Origin: Candidatus Hebobacterum abditum
GTDB lineage: Bacteria; Armatimonadota; Hebobacteria; Hebobacterales; Hebobacteraceae
DNA: 64,000 bases
Assembly (NCBI GenBank): GCA_029821875.1
Contig: JALGXW010000014.1
Span: 79,554-143,553 of the forward strand
Direction of reading: 5' to 3'
The position numbers were made by a program, and so were the translations under genes. Positions 8,037 through 16,054 of this stretch are shown here, piece by piece. Positions within the stretch are counted from its first letter, which is position 1; each line of letters opens with the position of its first letter. A model generated the notes under the pieces. That model saw only the letters and a list, made by a program, of their open reading frames with translations, made no database searches and was not told the origin of the DNA.

Positions 8037-10067
8037 CTACAAACACCAGATGGCCTTGATGGCAAGGCGGCTGACCCACTCCTCGGCATTGGGGTCTCCC
8101 ACCACAACCAGCAAGTCCATGCCGTGGCGCACTCGCTGCCGGTAGGCTCCATAGATGTTTGTGCTCGAGTCGCCGGAGACCAGCCGCGCGCTGGCGCTCC
8201 GCTCCTCGCTGATGTCGTAGGTCGTGGTGATGACAAGCTGGCGCGACCACTCGGGCGGGGTCACGTTTCCCTCATCGTCGAGGTCGGCGGCGTAAATACG
8301 CTCGAATCGCAGCTCGCCCGACCATCTCTCGGTCGGGTGGAAGGCCTGGACGAGGCTCTGATAGCGGAAGGGCTGGCTGTAGTGTTCTCCCCAGTGGAAG
8401 TCGATCCGGCCGGTGCGGCGCATGTCTTTCCGGTTCCACCGGGCGGCAATGTAGTGTGTCGCTTCGTCGAAGCCGTCTCTCTCGCCGCCGCTTATGCCGA
8501 GCCACATGCTCCACCCGCTGCGCCAGTCTAGCTGATGGCCCAGCCAGCCGGAGCGGCGCCGTCCGTCCTGCGACATCCCGGCGTCGACCCAGAGGACCCA
8601 CCAGCTGCGCTGCACGTGGCCCTCATCGTAGGTCCGGGCGTACTCCATATTGGCAGAGAAGTTCCTTACGCCTGTCTCCGGAACGTACCCGTCGTCGGCC
8701 TGGAACTCCAGTCCGGTGGCCTCGTATCTGGCGAGCCAGCTGAGCCCTTGGAGACGAGACTGCCTGAGGCCGACGTTCAGGCGCGAGTCGTCTCCGCCCT
8801 CGCCTTGAGTGTGCGACCAGGCATGGCTGAGATGATAGTGGCGATTGCCCCCCTCGAAGGGGCGACTCCAGTAGCCGCCGAGCTGATATGCCTGGTTGTG
8901 CGGCTCATCGGGGAGGCGTGTGTCTGTGCTCCCCACACTCAGACCGGCAGTCGTGCCGATGCGGTGTCCGTACTCCCACACAAGATGGTTCTCTCCGCCG
9001 CGGCGGTAGGTGTCGAGCACGCCGAACTGGTGGCGGCCCAGTGTGCCGAAGGCCTTGGCTCCCAGATCGAAGTCTTCGATCCGTCGGCTGTAGAAGATGC
9101 CTCCGGGGAAGTAGTACTCACCTTCCCGGAAGAAGGGACGATATTCCGGGAGATGGCGCTCGACATAGGTGAAGTCGATGGTCTCCACGACATCTTCGAG
9201 GTTCCGGAAGTCCGGGTTGTAGGTGCCGAGGCCGACGACTCCATTCGGGAAGGTCCCCTTCACATCGAACCCCGCGGTCAGCGGCTCCCGATCCTCCTCG
9301 TCCTCCGACAGCACAGACAGCGCGTACGGCATGAACGTGCACCGGAAAGGAACCGGCGGCGTTGTCAGACCGGTCCAGCGCGCGCAGTTGTCCGTGTCCC
9401 AGACTCGGGCGTACGCGGGAGGCCAGGTGCACCAGTCTTCCTGGCGGGCGAGAAAGCGAGACAGCACGACGCGGAAGGTATCCTGTCCATCCGGGTAGCG
9501 GAGGATCGAGAACGGTATCTCGATCTCGGCCGACCATCCCTCCTCGTCCACGGAGCCGGCGGCGCGCCAGTCGCCTTTCCATTCGATCTTCTCAGATGTC
9601 CCGCCGGGCACGTAGTCGTACTGCGTGCCCGCCGGCGTGACGTTGAAGTTGTACCAGTTCCTGCCCGTATCGTTCACGTCAATGCCTACCACCACGCGGT
9701 CGTCATCCCAGATGCGGCCCTGACGCTTCTTCTGGGCGGCGCGAATCTCTGAGGGCTTGCTGTCGTGACAGCGGAAGGCGACATAGATCGCCTCGCCGTC
9801 GTAACCAAGCCAGGCCTCGGTCTTCTCTATCGGCGATTCGTCCTCGCGCTCGCGCCAGAAGTCGGTCATGTGCGTCGCTTCCTCCCAGCAGGGGTCATCG
9901 AGGAGGCCGTCGATGACCGGCGGCTCGGCCACCTGGACAGCGGGAATCGAAGGTGGATCTGTGTCCGTTTGCCCCTGCGCCCCGCTCGCGGGCGTAGAAA
10001 GGACTGATGCGGCCGCTACCAGTGTGAGCAAACAGATGGCACTTCGTACGACACGGCTTGCGTTCAC
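8037..10067 (-). CDS. DUF5916/CBM9-like outer-membrane beta-barrel protein
   Basis: 676 residues from GTG 10067, chosen because GCGAGGGG lies 5 bases upstream and a signal peptide follows directly (SAICLLTLVAAASVLSTPASG); the longest frame starts 13 codons earlier. Residues about 40-200 form the CBM9-like domain (VIDGLLDDPCWEEA, AIYVAFRCHDSKPSEIR); the rest is the DUF5916 region with many alternating aromatic strands (FFREGEYYFPGGIFYSRR), ending in GMDLLVVVGDPNAEEW and a hydrophobic terminus typical of outer-membrane barrels. It is the intact paralogue of the interrupted gene downstream; the last ~17 residues (DPNAEEWV-RLAIKAIWCL) are almost identical in both. Function of the family is not established; roles at the cell surface, possibly glycan-related, are suspected from the CBM9 domain. 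Confidence 0.8.
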   Translation of the reverse strand: MNASRVVRSAICLLTLVAAASVLSTPASGAQGQTDTDPPSIPAVQVAEPPVIDGLLDDPCWEEATHMTDFWREREDESPIEKTEAWLGYDGEAIYVAFRCHDSKPSEIRAAQKKRQGRIWDDDRVVVGIDVNDTGRNWYNFNVTPAGTQYDYVPGGTSEKIEWKGDWRAAGSVDEEGWSAEIEIPFSILRYPDGQDTFRVVLSRFLARQEDWCTWPPAYARVWDTDNCARWTGLTTPPVPFRCTFMPYALSVLSEDEEDREPLTAGFDVKGTFPNGVVGLGTYNPDFRNLEDVVETIDFTYVERHLPEYRPFFREGEYYFPGGIFYSRRIEDFDLGAKAFGTLGRHQFGVLDTYRRGGENHLVWEYGHRIGTTAGLSVGSTDTRLPDEPHNQAYQLGGYWSRPFEGGNRHYHLSHAWSHTQGEGGDDSRLNVGLRQSRLQGLSWLARYEATGLEFQADDGYVPETGVRNFSANMEYARTYDEGHVQRSWWVLWVDAGMSQDGRRRSGWLGHQLDWRSGWSMWLGISGGERDGFDEATHYIAARWNRKDMRRTGRIDFHWGEHYSQPFRYQSLVQAFHPTERWSGELRFERIYAADLDDEGNVTPPEWSRQLVITTTYDISEERSASARLVSGDSSTNIYGAYRQRVRHGMDLLVVVGDPNAEEWVSRLAIKAIWCL

Positions 10068-10192
10068 GCCATTCCCCTCGCCACTCGATGTCTTCACATG
10101 TCCCACTAACAGAGACGCGTGAAGTCGCCAGAAGGTTCCCGCGCCCGCCGATTCCCTGGCGCCTTGTGCGAGAAGGCTCTACTCAGCTCAGG

Positions 10193-11713
10193 TCACTGGT
10201 TCATGCTCACCGGGCCGGAGACGTTGCTGATGGAGGTGCTGCCGCCGGCAGCGTCGATGGTCAGCTCGCCCTCCACATTTGCGACCGCTATGTCTCCCCC
10301 GGCGCTGTTGGCGGTGACTGACCCGGAGATGTCCGAGATAGAGATGCTGCCACCGCCGGTCTCGGCCACCAGCAGATCACCCTCGACGTCACTGACGCTT
10401 ATGTTGCCGCCGCCGGTCTTCGCAGTTGCGGCCCCCTCCACCTTCGAGACCGAAATGTCGCCGCCGCCGCTTTCGGCAGTGAGCTCACCCTCTACGCCGC
10501 TGGCGTTCACATTCCCGCCGCCAGTGTTCGCGCTCACGGCTCCCTCGACATCTGAGACCGAGATGTCTCCCCCGCCGCTGGTGAGGGTGGCCTCGCCTTG
10601 GACGCCGCCGACCGATATGTTGCCGCCGGCAGTGTCCGCCCGCACCTCGCCCTCGATCTGACTTAGGCTGATGTCCCCTCCGCCGGTCTCCGCCTTCACC
10701 GGTCCTCCGATCTCGCTCACGGAGATGTCGCCGCCGTCGGTCCTGAGCACGAGCTCGCCGGTGAGAGAGGCGGCCGCGATGGAGCCGCCTTTCGTGTGAG
10801 CGCTGATCTCCGCCTCACACGGGATCTCGAACCGGAACGTCAGGTCATTGGTCGCGTCGGGGTTGTCCGGGTCGCCGAGCGTGAACCTGTGCTGTCCATC
10901 TTCCTGATCGCCCGACCAGGGTACTTCCTTCTCCCACCCGTCGGGCAGAGGTTCGCCCTTGTCGACCGGCTTGCGCACGATCAGGCGAAACTCCCCCTCC
11001 TCCGTACCGGCGAGTTCGAGGTTCCCGGTATGGCATGTGATCGCCAAGTCAATTCTGTCATCCCCGACCGAGTACGAGGTGAGCACCGCCTCCTCGCCGC
11101 GCTCGCGGCGCCTGTGTGCCGACGGCGGATGCGGAGGCTTGGGGGGACGAGGAGGCTTTGGGGGCCGCGGGGGGCGCGGACCGTGCGGCCAATCTTCCCC
11201 CTCGTCCGCGCTGTCGGAGAAGGTCCCGTAGTTCTCCTCGCACTTGTCCTCGAGGATGGCTATCAGCTTGCCGGGCCCGCTCACCGTGCCGTAGTTGGCG
11301 AAGCTGCCGATCTTCCGTTCGAGGAGTTCCTTCGGAACATCATCGCGCACGATCAGGTGGCCGAAGTTCGCGTAGGAGGTGCCATCCTCCATGCGCTCCA
11401 GCAGGTGATGGCTCAGCTTGGCGGTGGTGAAGTTCTCGCGGGTGGGATCGCCGACCGCGTGTGACCCGCCGAACCTTCCGGCCAACCTTCCAACTACATG
11501 GCGTTGAATCTGTTGGGCGAGGGAGCGGCCGAACTGGCCCCAGTTCACGCTGCGGGTGTGGGGTGGTCCGGCCTCCAAGCCTTCCTGCTCGGCGTCGCCC
11601 CGCGCCTCGCCACGGTGGCTCTCCTCGACGGCATTCAGCAGCTCACCCGCCTGCTCGACGGTGATGCGGCCCTCCTTCAGCATCTCCAGAATCCTCGTCC
11701 GTTCCCCTTCCAT
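10193..11713 (-). CDS. DUF4097 adhesin-like protein with YvlB/LiaX-type N-terminus
   Basis: 506 residues from ATG 11713 (GGAGAGG upstream). Residues 1-30 (RILEMLKEGRITVEQAGELL) form the short helical SHOCT-like domain found at the start of YvlB/LiaX proteins. The middle carries a Pro-rich tract (PRPPRPPKPPRPPKPPHPP, about 180-200). From about 330 to the end about eight imperfect ~22-residue repeats of the type GGGDISVSDVEG predict a right-handed beta-helix (DUF4097). No signal peptide or transmembrane segment is seen. The adjacent DUF2089 regulator gene lies upstream on the same strand with a 54-base gap; this pair recurs in other bacteria and is linked to envelope-stress responses. Role here is inferred from that. 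Confidence 0.8.
   Translation of the reverse strand: MEGERTRILEMLKEGRITVEQAGELLNAVEESHRGEARGDAEQEGLEAGPPHTRSVNWGQFGRSLAQQIQRHVVGRLAGRFGGSHAVGDPTRENFTTAKLSHHLLERMEDGTSYANFGHLIVRDDVPKELLERKIGSFANYGTVSGPGKLIAILEDKCEENYGTFSDSADEGEDWPHGPRPPRPPKPPRPPKPPHPPSAHRRRERGEEAVLTSYSVGDDRIDLAITCHTGNLELAGTEEGEFRLIVRKPVDKGEPLPDGWEKEVPWSGDQEDGQHRFTLGDPDNPDATNDLTFRFEIPCEAEISAHTKGGSIAAASLTGELVLRTDGGDISVSEIGGPVKAETGGGDISLSQIEGEVRADTAGGNISVGGVQGEATLTSGGGDISVSDVEGAVSANTGGGNVNASGVEGELTAESGGGDISVSKVEGAATAKTGGGNISVSDVEGDLLVAETGGGSISISDISGSVTANSAGGDIAVANVEGELTIDAAGGSTSISNVSGPVSMNQ
10220..10760 (-). repeat. Tandem ~66-bp coding repeats (DUF4097 beta-helix)
   Basis: The 3' part of the DUF4097 gene repeats a unit of about 66 bases encoding G-G-G-D/N-I-S-V-S-x-V-E-G, with two half-units (GGGDISVS / AGGNISV) alternating. 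Similarity between units is high at protein level but DNA has drifted, so this is an old internal repeat and not a mobile array. Confidence 0.75.
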
Positions 11714-11767
11714 CGGTCCTCTCCTTCGAGTCGCTTGGGCAATCCGGATATGTCGACGCGATGCCGG

Positions 11768-12160
11768 TCAATCGGTGAGTGAGCGAAGCTCGCCGGCCGC
11801 CTCCTCGGGCGTCATCTCTCCAGCCTGAAGCCGGTCGAGGATCTCCTGGCGTCGGGCGGCGCGGTCCTCCGCGGCCTCGGCCTGCTCCTTCGTCGGCGTA
11901 TAGCCGAGCGCGGTCAGGAGAGCATTGACGCGAGACCTGACCGTCGGGTAGGAGAGCCCCAGCGCCTTCTCCATGTCTCGCAGCACACCCCGGCAGCTCA
12001 GGAACACATCGAGCAGGCGGCGCTGCTCGGGGTCGAGGGCGCAGAAGCGGCAGCCCCGCTCGAAATGCCCGCTGAGGCGCAGATCGCAGGCCTCACAGGT
12101 CAGCTCGGTCACCCGCAGGGCTTGCTGGCAGCCCGGACAACGGTTGACGTCTGTGCTCAT
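11768..12160 (-). CDS. DUF2089-family zinc-ribbon/HTH regulator
   Basis: 130 residues. Two Cys pairs (CPGCQQ at 8-11 and CEAC at about 22-25) and CRFC at about 37 form zinc-ribbon elements; LRDMEKALGLSYPTVRSRVNALL (about 60-83) is a helix-turn-helix. The C-terminus, EILDRLQAGEMTPEEAAGEL, repeats the helical domain that opens the DUF4097 protein made from the next gene (RILEMLKEGRITVEQAGELL), suggesting the two proteins share a binding partner or bind each other. DUF2089 proteins are thought to be transcriptional regulators. A diverged copy of this gene's start lies at 13591-13661 in front of the beta-lactamase-fold gene. Confidence 0.85.
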   Translation of the reverse strand: MSTDVNRCPGCQQALRVTELTCEACDLRLSGHFERGCRFCALDPEQRRLLDVFLSCRGVLRDMEKALGLSYPTVRSRVNALLTALGYTPTKEQAEAAEDRAARRQEILDRLQAGEMTPEEAAGELRSLTD

Positions 12161-12247
12161 GATGTCTAGACCTCTAATCGTGATGCTGGCAAATCAGCGG
12201 CCGGAGAGGAGAGATGCTCCTGCCCGACCGGTTCCGGGCCCGCGGGC

Positions 12248-13399
12248 TCACGGGCCGGCGCCGCCCAGCTGGGTGAGCGCCGTCTGGAGGAGCATCTGCG
12301 CGGCGATCTCACTGGTGGGCGAGTTGTCGTTGGACATGATGGCGAGGCAGATACGGAAGTCGGGCAGGTAGATCACGCCGCACTTGTACCCGAAGATCCA
12401 GCCCGCGTGGCCCCACCATCGGATGCCGTTGATCTCGTTCTTGGCGATGCCGAGGCCGTAGCCGTTCATCCAGTCTTCGCCGGGGGTCGGGGAATGGAAG
12501 GACAGCATCTGCTGCCGCGCGTCTGGAGTGAGCACGTCACCTTCGATGAGATGCACCAGCCACCTGGCCAGGTCCTCCGGCGTGCAGTAGAGCTCGCCAC
12601 CGGCCCAGGAGGAGATGGCCGTGTTCGGCATCGCCGTCAGATCGTCGAGGGTGCCATCGCCGTCGAGATCGTACCAGGCGTGGGCGATCTCGAAGCCCGG
12701 CGGCGCGGCCTCACCCGGCGCCGCGAAGACACTCTTCAGGCCGAGGGGCTCGAAGAAGCGGGTGCGGAGCTCTTCGTCGACATCCGACCCGGTGACGCGT
12801 GCGGCGATGAGCTGCAGCAGAAGGTAGTTCGTACTCGAGTAATGCCAGCCCACGCCGGGGGCGAAGTAGGGCTCGCCCACTAGAGTTGTGATGATCTCCT
12901 CGGGCGTCCAGCGCTTGCTCAGGTCGAACGAGGAGAGCGGGCGACGGGCGAGCGAGTCGGGATGCTCCACGTAGTCGAAGACCCCGCTGGTGTGGTTGAG
13001 GAGCTGACGCACTGTGATGTCGGGACTGATGTGCTCGTATGATGGCAGCCATCTGCCGATGGGATCGTCGAGTGAGAGCCGCTTCTCGTCGGACAACTGA
13101 AGGATCAGGGCCGCGATCAAGTTCTTCTTGATGCTGGCCATCTGGAAGACCACGTGTGGGTCGAGGGCCTTGGCGGGGGCGCGCTCGGACACGCCGCTGG
13201 TGCCGAGCCAGACATCGCGCCCGGGGAGGATGAGAGCGGCGGACACGCCGACGCCATGTCCCGCCTTGAGCGCCTCGTCGAGGGTCTGCTGCAGTGCCGT
13301 TTCCATGGAGGGTGTCGCCTCCTCGGGAGTATCAGCACAGCCGGCGCCAGCCAAGCACGCGGCAAGCGCTAGGAGCAAGGCAAGGAGATTGCGCTTCAC
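12248..13399 (-). CDS. Lipoprotein serine hydrolase, beta-lactamase/PBP-like fold
   Basis: 383 residues from GTG 13399 (GGAGGG upstream). A lipoprotein signal ends at LAGAGC (about residues 17-22). The class C beta-lactamase/D-Ala carboxypeptidase motifs are SxxK in QMASIKKNLIAAL (about 89-95), YSSTN around 170, and HAG in WWGHAGWIFGY near 350. These enzymes act on peptides, esters or beta-lactam-like substrates at the cell surface; antibiotic resistance is not implied. Upstream lies a fossil of the DUF2089 gene start and a consensus promoter (13652-13680), so this gene probably acquired its promoter from a copy of the regulator gene. Confidence 0.85.
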   Translation of the reverse strand: MKRNLLALLLALAACLAGAGCADTPEEATPSMETALQQTLDEALKAGHGVGVSAALILPGRDVWLGTSGVSERAPAKALDPHVVFQMASIKKNLIAALILQLSDEKRLSLDDPIGRWLPSYEHISPDITVRQLLNHTSGVFDYVEHPDSLARRPLSSFDLSKRWTPEEIITTLVGEPYFAPGVGWHYSSTNYLLLQLIAARVTGSDVDEELRTRFFEPLGLKSVFAAPGEAAPPGFEIAHAWYDLDGDGTLDDLTAMPNTAISSWAGGELYCTPEDLARWLVHLIEGDVLTPDARQQMLSFHSPTPGEDWMNGYGLGIAKNEINGIRWWGHAGWIFGYKCGVIYLPDFRICLAIMSNDNSPTSEIAAQMLLQTALTQLGGAGP

Positions 13400-13629
13400 T
13401 CTGGTCCCTCCTCTTCCTCTGCAGGAAGTCCTCGCACGCCCAGGATGCTCGTAGTGCCTCTATTGGTGCTGTCCCCCCTCGTCCATGTCCCTTCCGAAAG
13501 GGTGCGGCGAGGCGCTGCCGCAGCTACTGGCCTGACCGGCCGATTCCCGCCCTGCGGACTGCCTGGGCTGGTCCTGCGCTCCCCAGGGGGCTGCCGGCAG
13601 CTTGGACAACGGTTGATCTCTGTATTCAC
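13396..13629 (-). pseudogene. Fossil 5' end of a DUF2089 regulator gene
   Basis: GTG 13629 opens MNTEINRCPSCRQ, which matches MSTDVNRCPGCQQ of the DUF2089 gene at 12160. Bases 13591-13661 align without gaps with 12122-12192, about 73% identical by hand count, covering leader and first codons. After about 15 codons the frame runs on for 77 residues of Pro/Arg-rich sequence unlike the family and without the HTH. Codon-level conservation (Ser/Asn, Asp/Glu, Val/Ile, Gln/Arg) means the copy evolved as coding sequence for some time. It overlaps the start of the beta-lactamase-fold gene by 4 bases (13396-13399), so it could also couple translation. Confidence 0.55.
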
Positions 13630-13651
13630 GATAGTCAATCCTCGAATGGGG

Positions 13652-13680
13652 ATGCTAGCATAGGAGGCCCTTTCTGTCAA
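13652..13680 (-). promoter_or_regulatory. Consensus promoter, minus strand, before DUF2089 fossil and serine hydrolase
   Basis: On the minus strand: TTGACA (13680-13675), 17-base spacer, TAGCAT (13657-13652). The start would be near 13645, 16 bases before the fossil GTG and 246 before the hydrolase gene. An A/T-rich patch (13685-13735), rare in this GC-rich window, lies just upstream and may act as an UP-like element. The DUF2089 gene itself has CAGCAT at the equivalent place but no clear TTGACA. Confidence 0.65.
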
Positions 13681-13699
13681 GCGGCAATTGAGATATTCT

Positions 13700-14090
13700 A
13701 AGAAGAACTTCAACTATTCTGATATTCCCTCTGCTGGGGGCCCTCGGGCGCCCCAAGGGATGCCTCGAGGGTCGGGCCGATGCCCCAACTGCGCCCGACA
13801 GCCGGGCAGAAGGCGCTCCCCCTCTCGGCCCTCTATCGGTCGCGAACACCGCGGCCGACGGAACCGAACAAGAAGGAGGGCGGCGAAGAGCTGGCGGCCT
13901 ATGCCGCCGGTGGTTTAGGGGGGGGCGCGCCCGGCCTGAGCTCTGCCCGGCAGGGGGAAGTCGGCCTGGCGGCGAAGTCGGCGACGGCGTTGCGAGTCGG
14001 CCCGGCGCGTTGGCCTTGGGCGGCATGAGAGACGGTAAGTGCGCGGCCCGATGCTGGTGACTTTCTGCAGAGCAATGAACGACGACACAG
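13700..14090 (+). other. Intergenic region with no recognisable gene
   Basis: About 390 bases between the divergently read fossil/promoter and the hgc-linked lipoprotein gene. Apart from the A/T-rich patch at its left edge I see no convincing ORF, RNA or repeat; the short open frames present lack ribosome-binding sites. The promoter of the lipoprotein-hgcAB operon must lie here but no clear -35/-10 pair stands out. Confidence 0.5.
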
Positions 14091-14103
14091 GAGGGGGAGG
14101 GTC

Positions 14104-14532
14104 ATGATGTGCCGCAGACGAGCGCTGGTGGCGGCGGCCTCGCTGCTGGCCCTCGCGGCCGCGTGCATCGGCTGCGGCCCGAAGGAACCTCCGCCCCCGG
14201 GCGGGGCCTTCACCGACGTGTCGCGGCCCGCCACCGCGGCTCGGGCCCGCCCCTCGGGTTCGCAGGCCGGTGGGGTGCCGAGCGCGGCCGGAGGAGTGGT
14301 CCTCCCACCTGGAGCGGGCCCCGCGGCAGGGGCAGACAGAACTGCGGTCGAGACCGACGTAGACGACTACCTCCAGCGCGCCAGGGAGTACGAGCAGCAG
14401 CAGGAGGAACTTCGCCAACAGGAGCTCGAATCGACGCCACCCTCCGACATGTGGGTGCCCATCCCCGAAGCGCCCGAGGCCGAGGAGACTCAGCCGCTCG
14501 AAGACGAGACCGCCGCCTACCCATCGGGCTAG
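14104..14532 (+). CDS. Small lipoprotein upstream of hgcA
   Basis: 142 residues from ATG 14104 (AGGAGGGGGAGGGTC directly upstream; ATG 14107 is equally possible). The signal peptide is followed by a lipobox, AACIGC (Cys about residue 24), so the mature protein is probably lipid-anchored. The rest is Pro/Gly/Ala-rich, then a short charged helix (REYEQQQEELRQQELES) and a Glu/Pro-rich tail. No family is recognised. It ends 47 bases before hgcA on the same strand, so it is probably co-transcribed; whether it has any part in mercury or corrinoid handling is unknown. Confidence 0.75.
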   Translation: MMCRRRALVAAASLLALAAACIGCGPKEPPPPGGAFTDVSRPATAARARPSGSQAGGVPSAAGGVVLPPGAGPAAGADRTAVETDVDDYLQRAREYEQQQEELRQQELESTPPSDMWVPIPEAPEAEETQPLEDETAAYPSG

Positions 14533-14579
14533 GTGGCCCCTCCACTCACCACGGGCGGCACAGACCGGAGCAACCCCCA

Positions 14580-15587
14580 GTGACCAGTGAGAGGTCGTCC
14601 GGCCGCCCCTCCGTCAGAGCCACGACCAGCACCCTGACGCTCGCCAACTGGTGGGACCACTTCCTGGCGCGGTGGGGTGTGAACCGCATGGGGCACCGGG
14701 TCGATCCCGGCCTCTACGCGCTGGGCCAGCCGAAGCCCGACTCGCCCGTGTTCGTGACGGCCAACTACACGCTCAGCTTCGACGCGCTGCGCTCGGCCCT
14801 GCCGAACACCGACGCCTACCTCCTCGTTCTCGATACGGAAGGCATCAACGTCTGGTGCGCGGCCGGCAAGGGCACCTTCGGGACGGACGAGCTCGTGCAG
14901 AGGATCGACGCGGTGGGGTTGGCAGAGGTCGTTCGTCACCGCGACCTGATCCTGCCGCAGCTCGGAGCCCCCGGCGTGAATGCGCACGAGGTCAAGCGCC
15001 GCAGTGGATTCAACGTGAAGTATGGCCCCGTTCGCGCGGCCGATCTGCCGGCCTACCTCAGCGCTCGCCAGGCCACGCCGGAGATGCGCCGAGTGCGGTT
15101 CGGGCTGCTCGACCGCGTCGTCCTGATACCGGTCGAACTGGTGCATGTGCTCTGGCCAACCGTGGCGGCGGCGATCGTGCTGTGGCTCGCGGCAGGGGGC
15201 CTCTTCGCGGCCGGCATTCTCGCCGCCGTGCTGGCCGGGGTGGTGCTGTTCCCGGCCTTGCTGCCCTGGATTCCGACCCGGGACTTCACGAGCAAGGGAT
15301 TTGTCCTCGGGCTTGCGGCCAGCGCGCCCTTCGCCCTGACTCTCCTCCTGTGGAAGCAGGGCGGCCCGGCCTGGATCGCGCCGGCGTGGGCGGGTGCGTT
15401 TCTGCTGATGGCGCTTCCGGTGACAGGGTTCCTCGCGCTGAACTTCACGGGTTCGACTCCATTCACCTCGCGCAGTGGGGTACGGCGGGAGATACAGAAG
15501 TACACGCGGCTGATGGCGGCGATGTTCGGCGGTGGTATAATACTGCTGATAGCGCTCATCGTGATCGGCCTGGTGATAGAGAGATGA
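14580..15587 (+). CDS. hgcA: HgcA, corrinoid protein of mercury methylation
   Basis: 335 residues from GTG 14580, chosen by GGAG nine bases upstream and because the HgcA fold starts right after. The cap-helix motif NVWCAAGK, diagnostic of HgcA, is present (NVWCAAGKGTFGT, Cys93). HgcA carries a methyl group on a cobalamin-like cofactor with that Cys as cobalt ligand and passes it to inorganic Hg(II). The C-terminal half (about 185-335) has about five hydrophobic membrane segments and the GSTPFTSRSGV stretch expected before the last one. The stop overlaps the hgcB start (ATGA), as in known methylators. Length agrees with the family. A carbonyl-branch corrinoid Fe-S protein is excluded by the membrane domain and lack of a Fe-S motif. 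Confidence 0.95.
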   Translation: MTSERSSGRPSVRATTSTLTLANWWDHFLARWGVNRMGHRVDPGLYALGQPKPDSPVFVTANYTLSFDALRSALPNTDAYLLVLDTEGINVWCAAGKGTFGTDELVQRIDAVGLAEVVRHRDLILPQLGAPGVNAHEVKRRSGFNVKYGPVRAADLPAYLSARQATPEMRRVRFGLLDRVVLIPVELVHVLWPTVAAAIVLWLAAGGLFAAGILAAVLAGVVLFPALLPWIPTRDFTSKGFVLGLAASAPFALTLLLWKQGGPAWIAPAWAGAFLLMALPVTGFLALNFTGSTPFTSRSGVRREIQKYTRLMAAMFGGGIILLIALIVIGLVIER

Positions 15588-15877
15588 TGTCATCTGTGTC
15601 GGCGGCGAACACGCTGGAATACGACGCCGAGCGGTGCGTGAACTGCGGCCTGTGCAGCGCGGTCTGTCCCCACGGAGTCTTCGCGCAGGGAGAGGGCGCG
15701 GCCGAGGTCGTCAACGCGGAGGCCTGCATGGAGTGCGGCGCCTGCCAGCTGAACTGCCCCTCTGGAGCGATCCAGGTGGAGAGCGGCGTCGGGTGCGCCT
15801 ATGCCCTCATGCGGGCCGCACTGAAGGGCGAGAGGGAGTCCGACTGCTGCGGCGGCGGCGATACGACCTGCGGCTGA
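15584..15877 (+). CDS. hgcB: HgcB, 2[4Fe-4S] ferredoxin of mercury methylation
   Basis: 97 residues from ATG 15584, overlapping the end of hgcA. Two ferredoxin motifs are present: CVNCGLCSAVCP and CMECGACQLNCP; the second contains the ECGAC core typical of HgcB. The C-terminus has a vicinal Cys pair (DCCGGG) and one more Cys near the end, which in the family is thought to bind Hg(II) or assist its transfer. HgcB reduces the corrinoid of HgcA after each turnover. The ORF start could also be ATG 15587. No mer-type gene is near. Confidence 0.95.
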   Translation: MMSSVSAANTLEYDAERCVNCGLCSAVCPHGVFAQGEGAAEVVNAEACMECGACQLNCPSGAIQVESGVGCAYALMRAALKGERESDCCGGGDTTCG

Positions 15878-16054
15878 GCGCTCCCCTACTCTTCCCTGCC
15901 ATCGCACCATGCTCTTCATCCTGAGCCCACGCGATGCCGGTAAGTCGGTGCTCTGCAGGGATCCCCATCCGGCTGCTGTCGCGCCTCGGGCGCGTGTCAT
16001 TCCCCCGGAGCAGCCGCAAAGGAGGCCCTCTGCTCACAGGCGAATGAGGCCGCC

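Noticed and set aside
10220..10760. Regular ~66-bp repeats resembling a CRISPR or minisatellite
   Set aside because: They are in frame, encode GGGDISVSDVEG-type beta-helix repeats and show no constant repeat with variable spacers.
14580..15587. Carbonyl-branch corrinoid Fe-S protein large subunit instead of HgcA
   Set aside because: The NVWCAAGK motif is followed by a five-segment membrane domain and an overlapping CMECGAC ferredoxin gene; the CFeSP subunit is soluble and has its own Fe-S motif.
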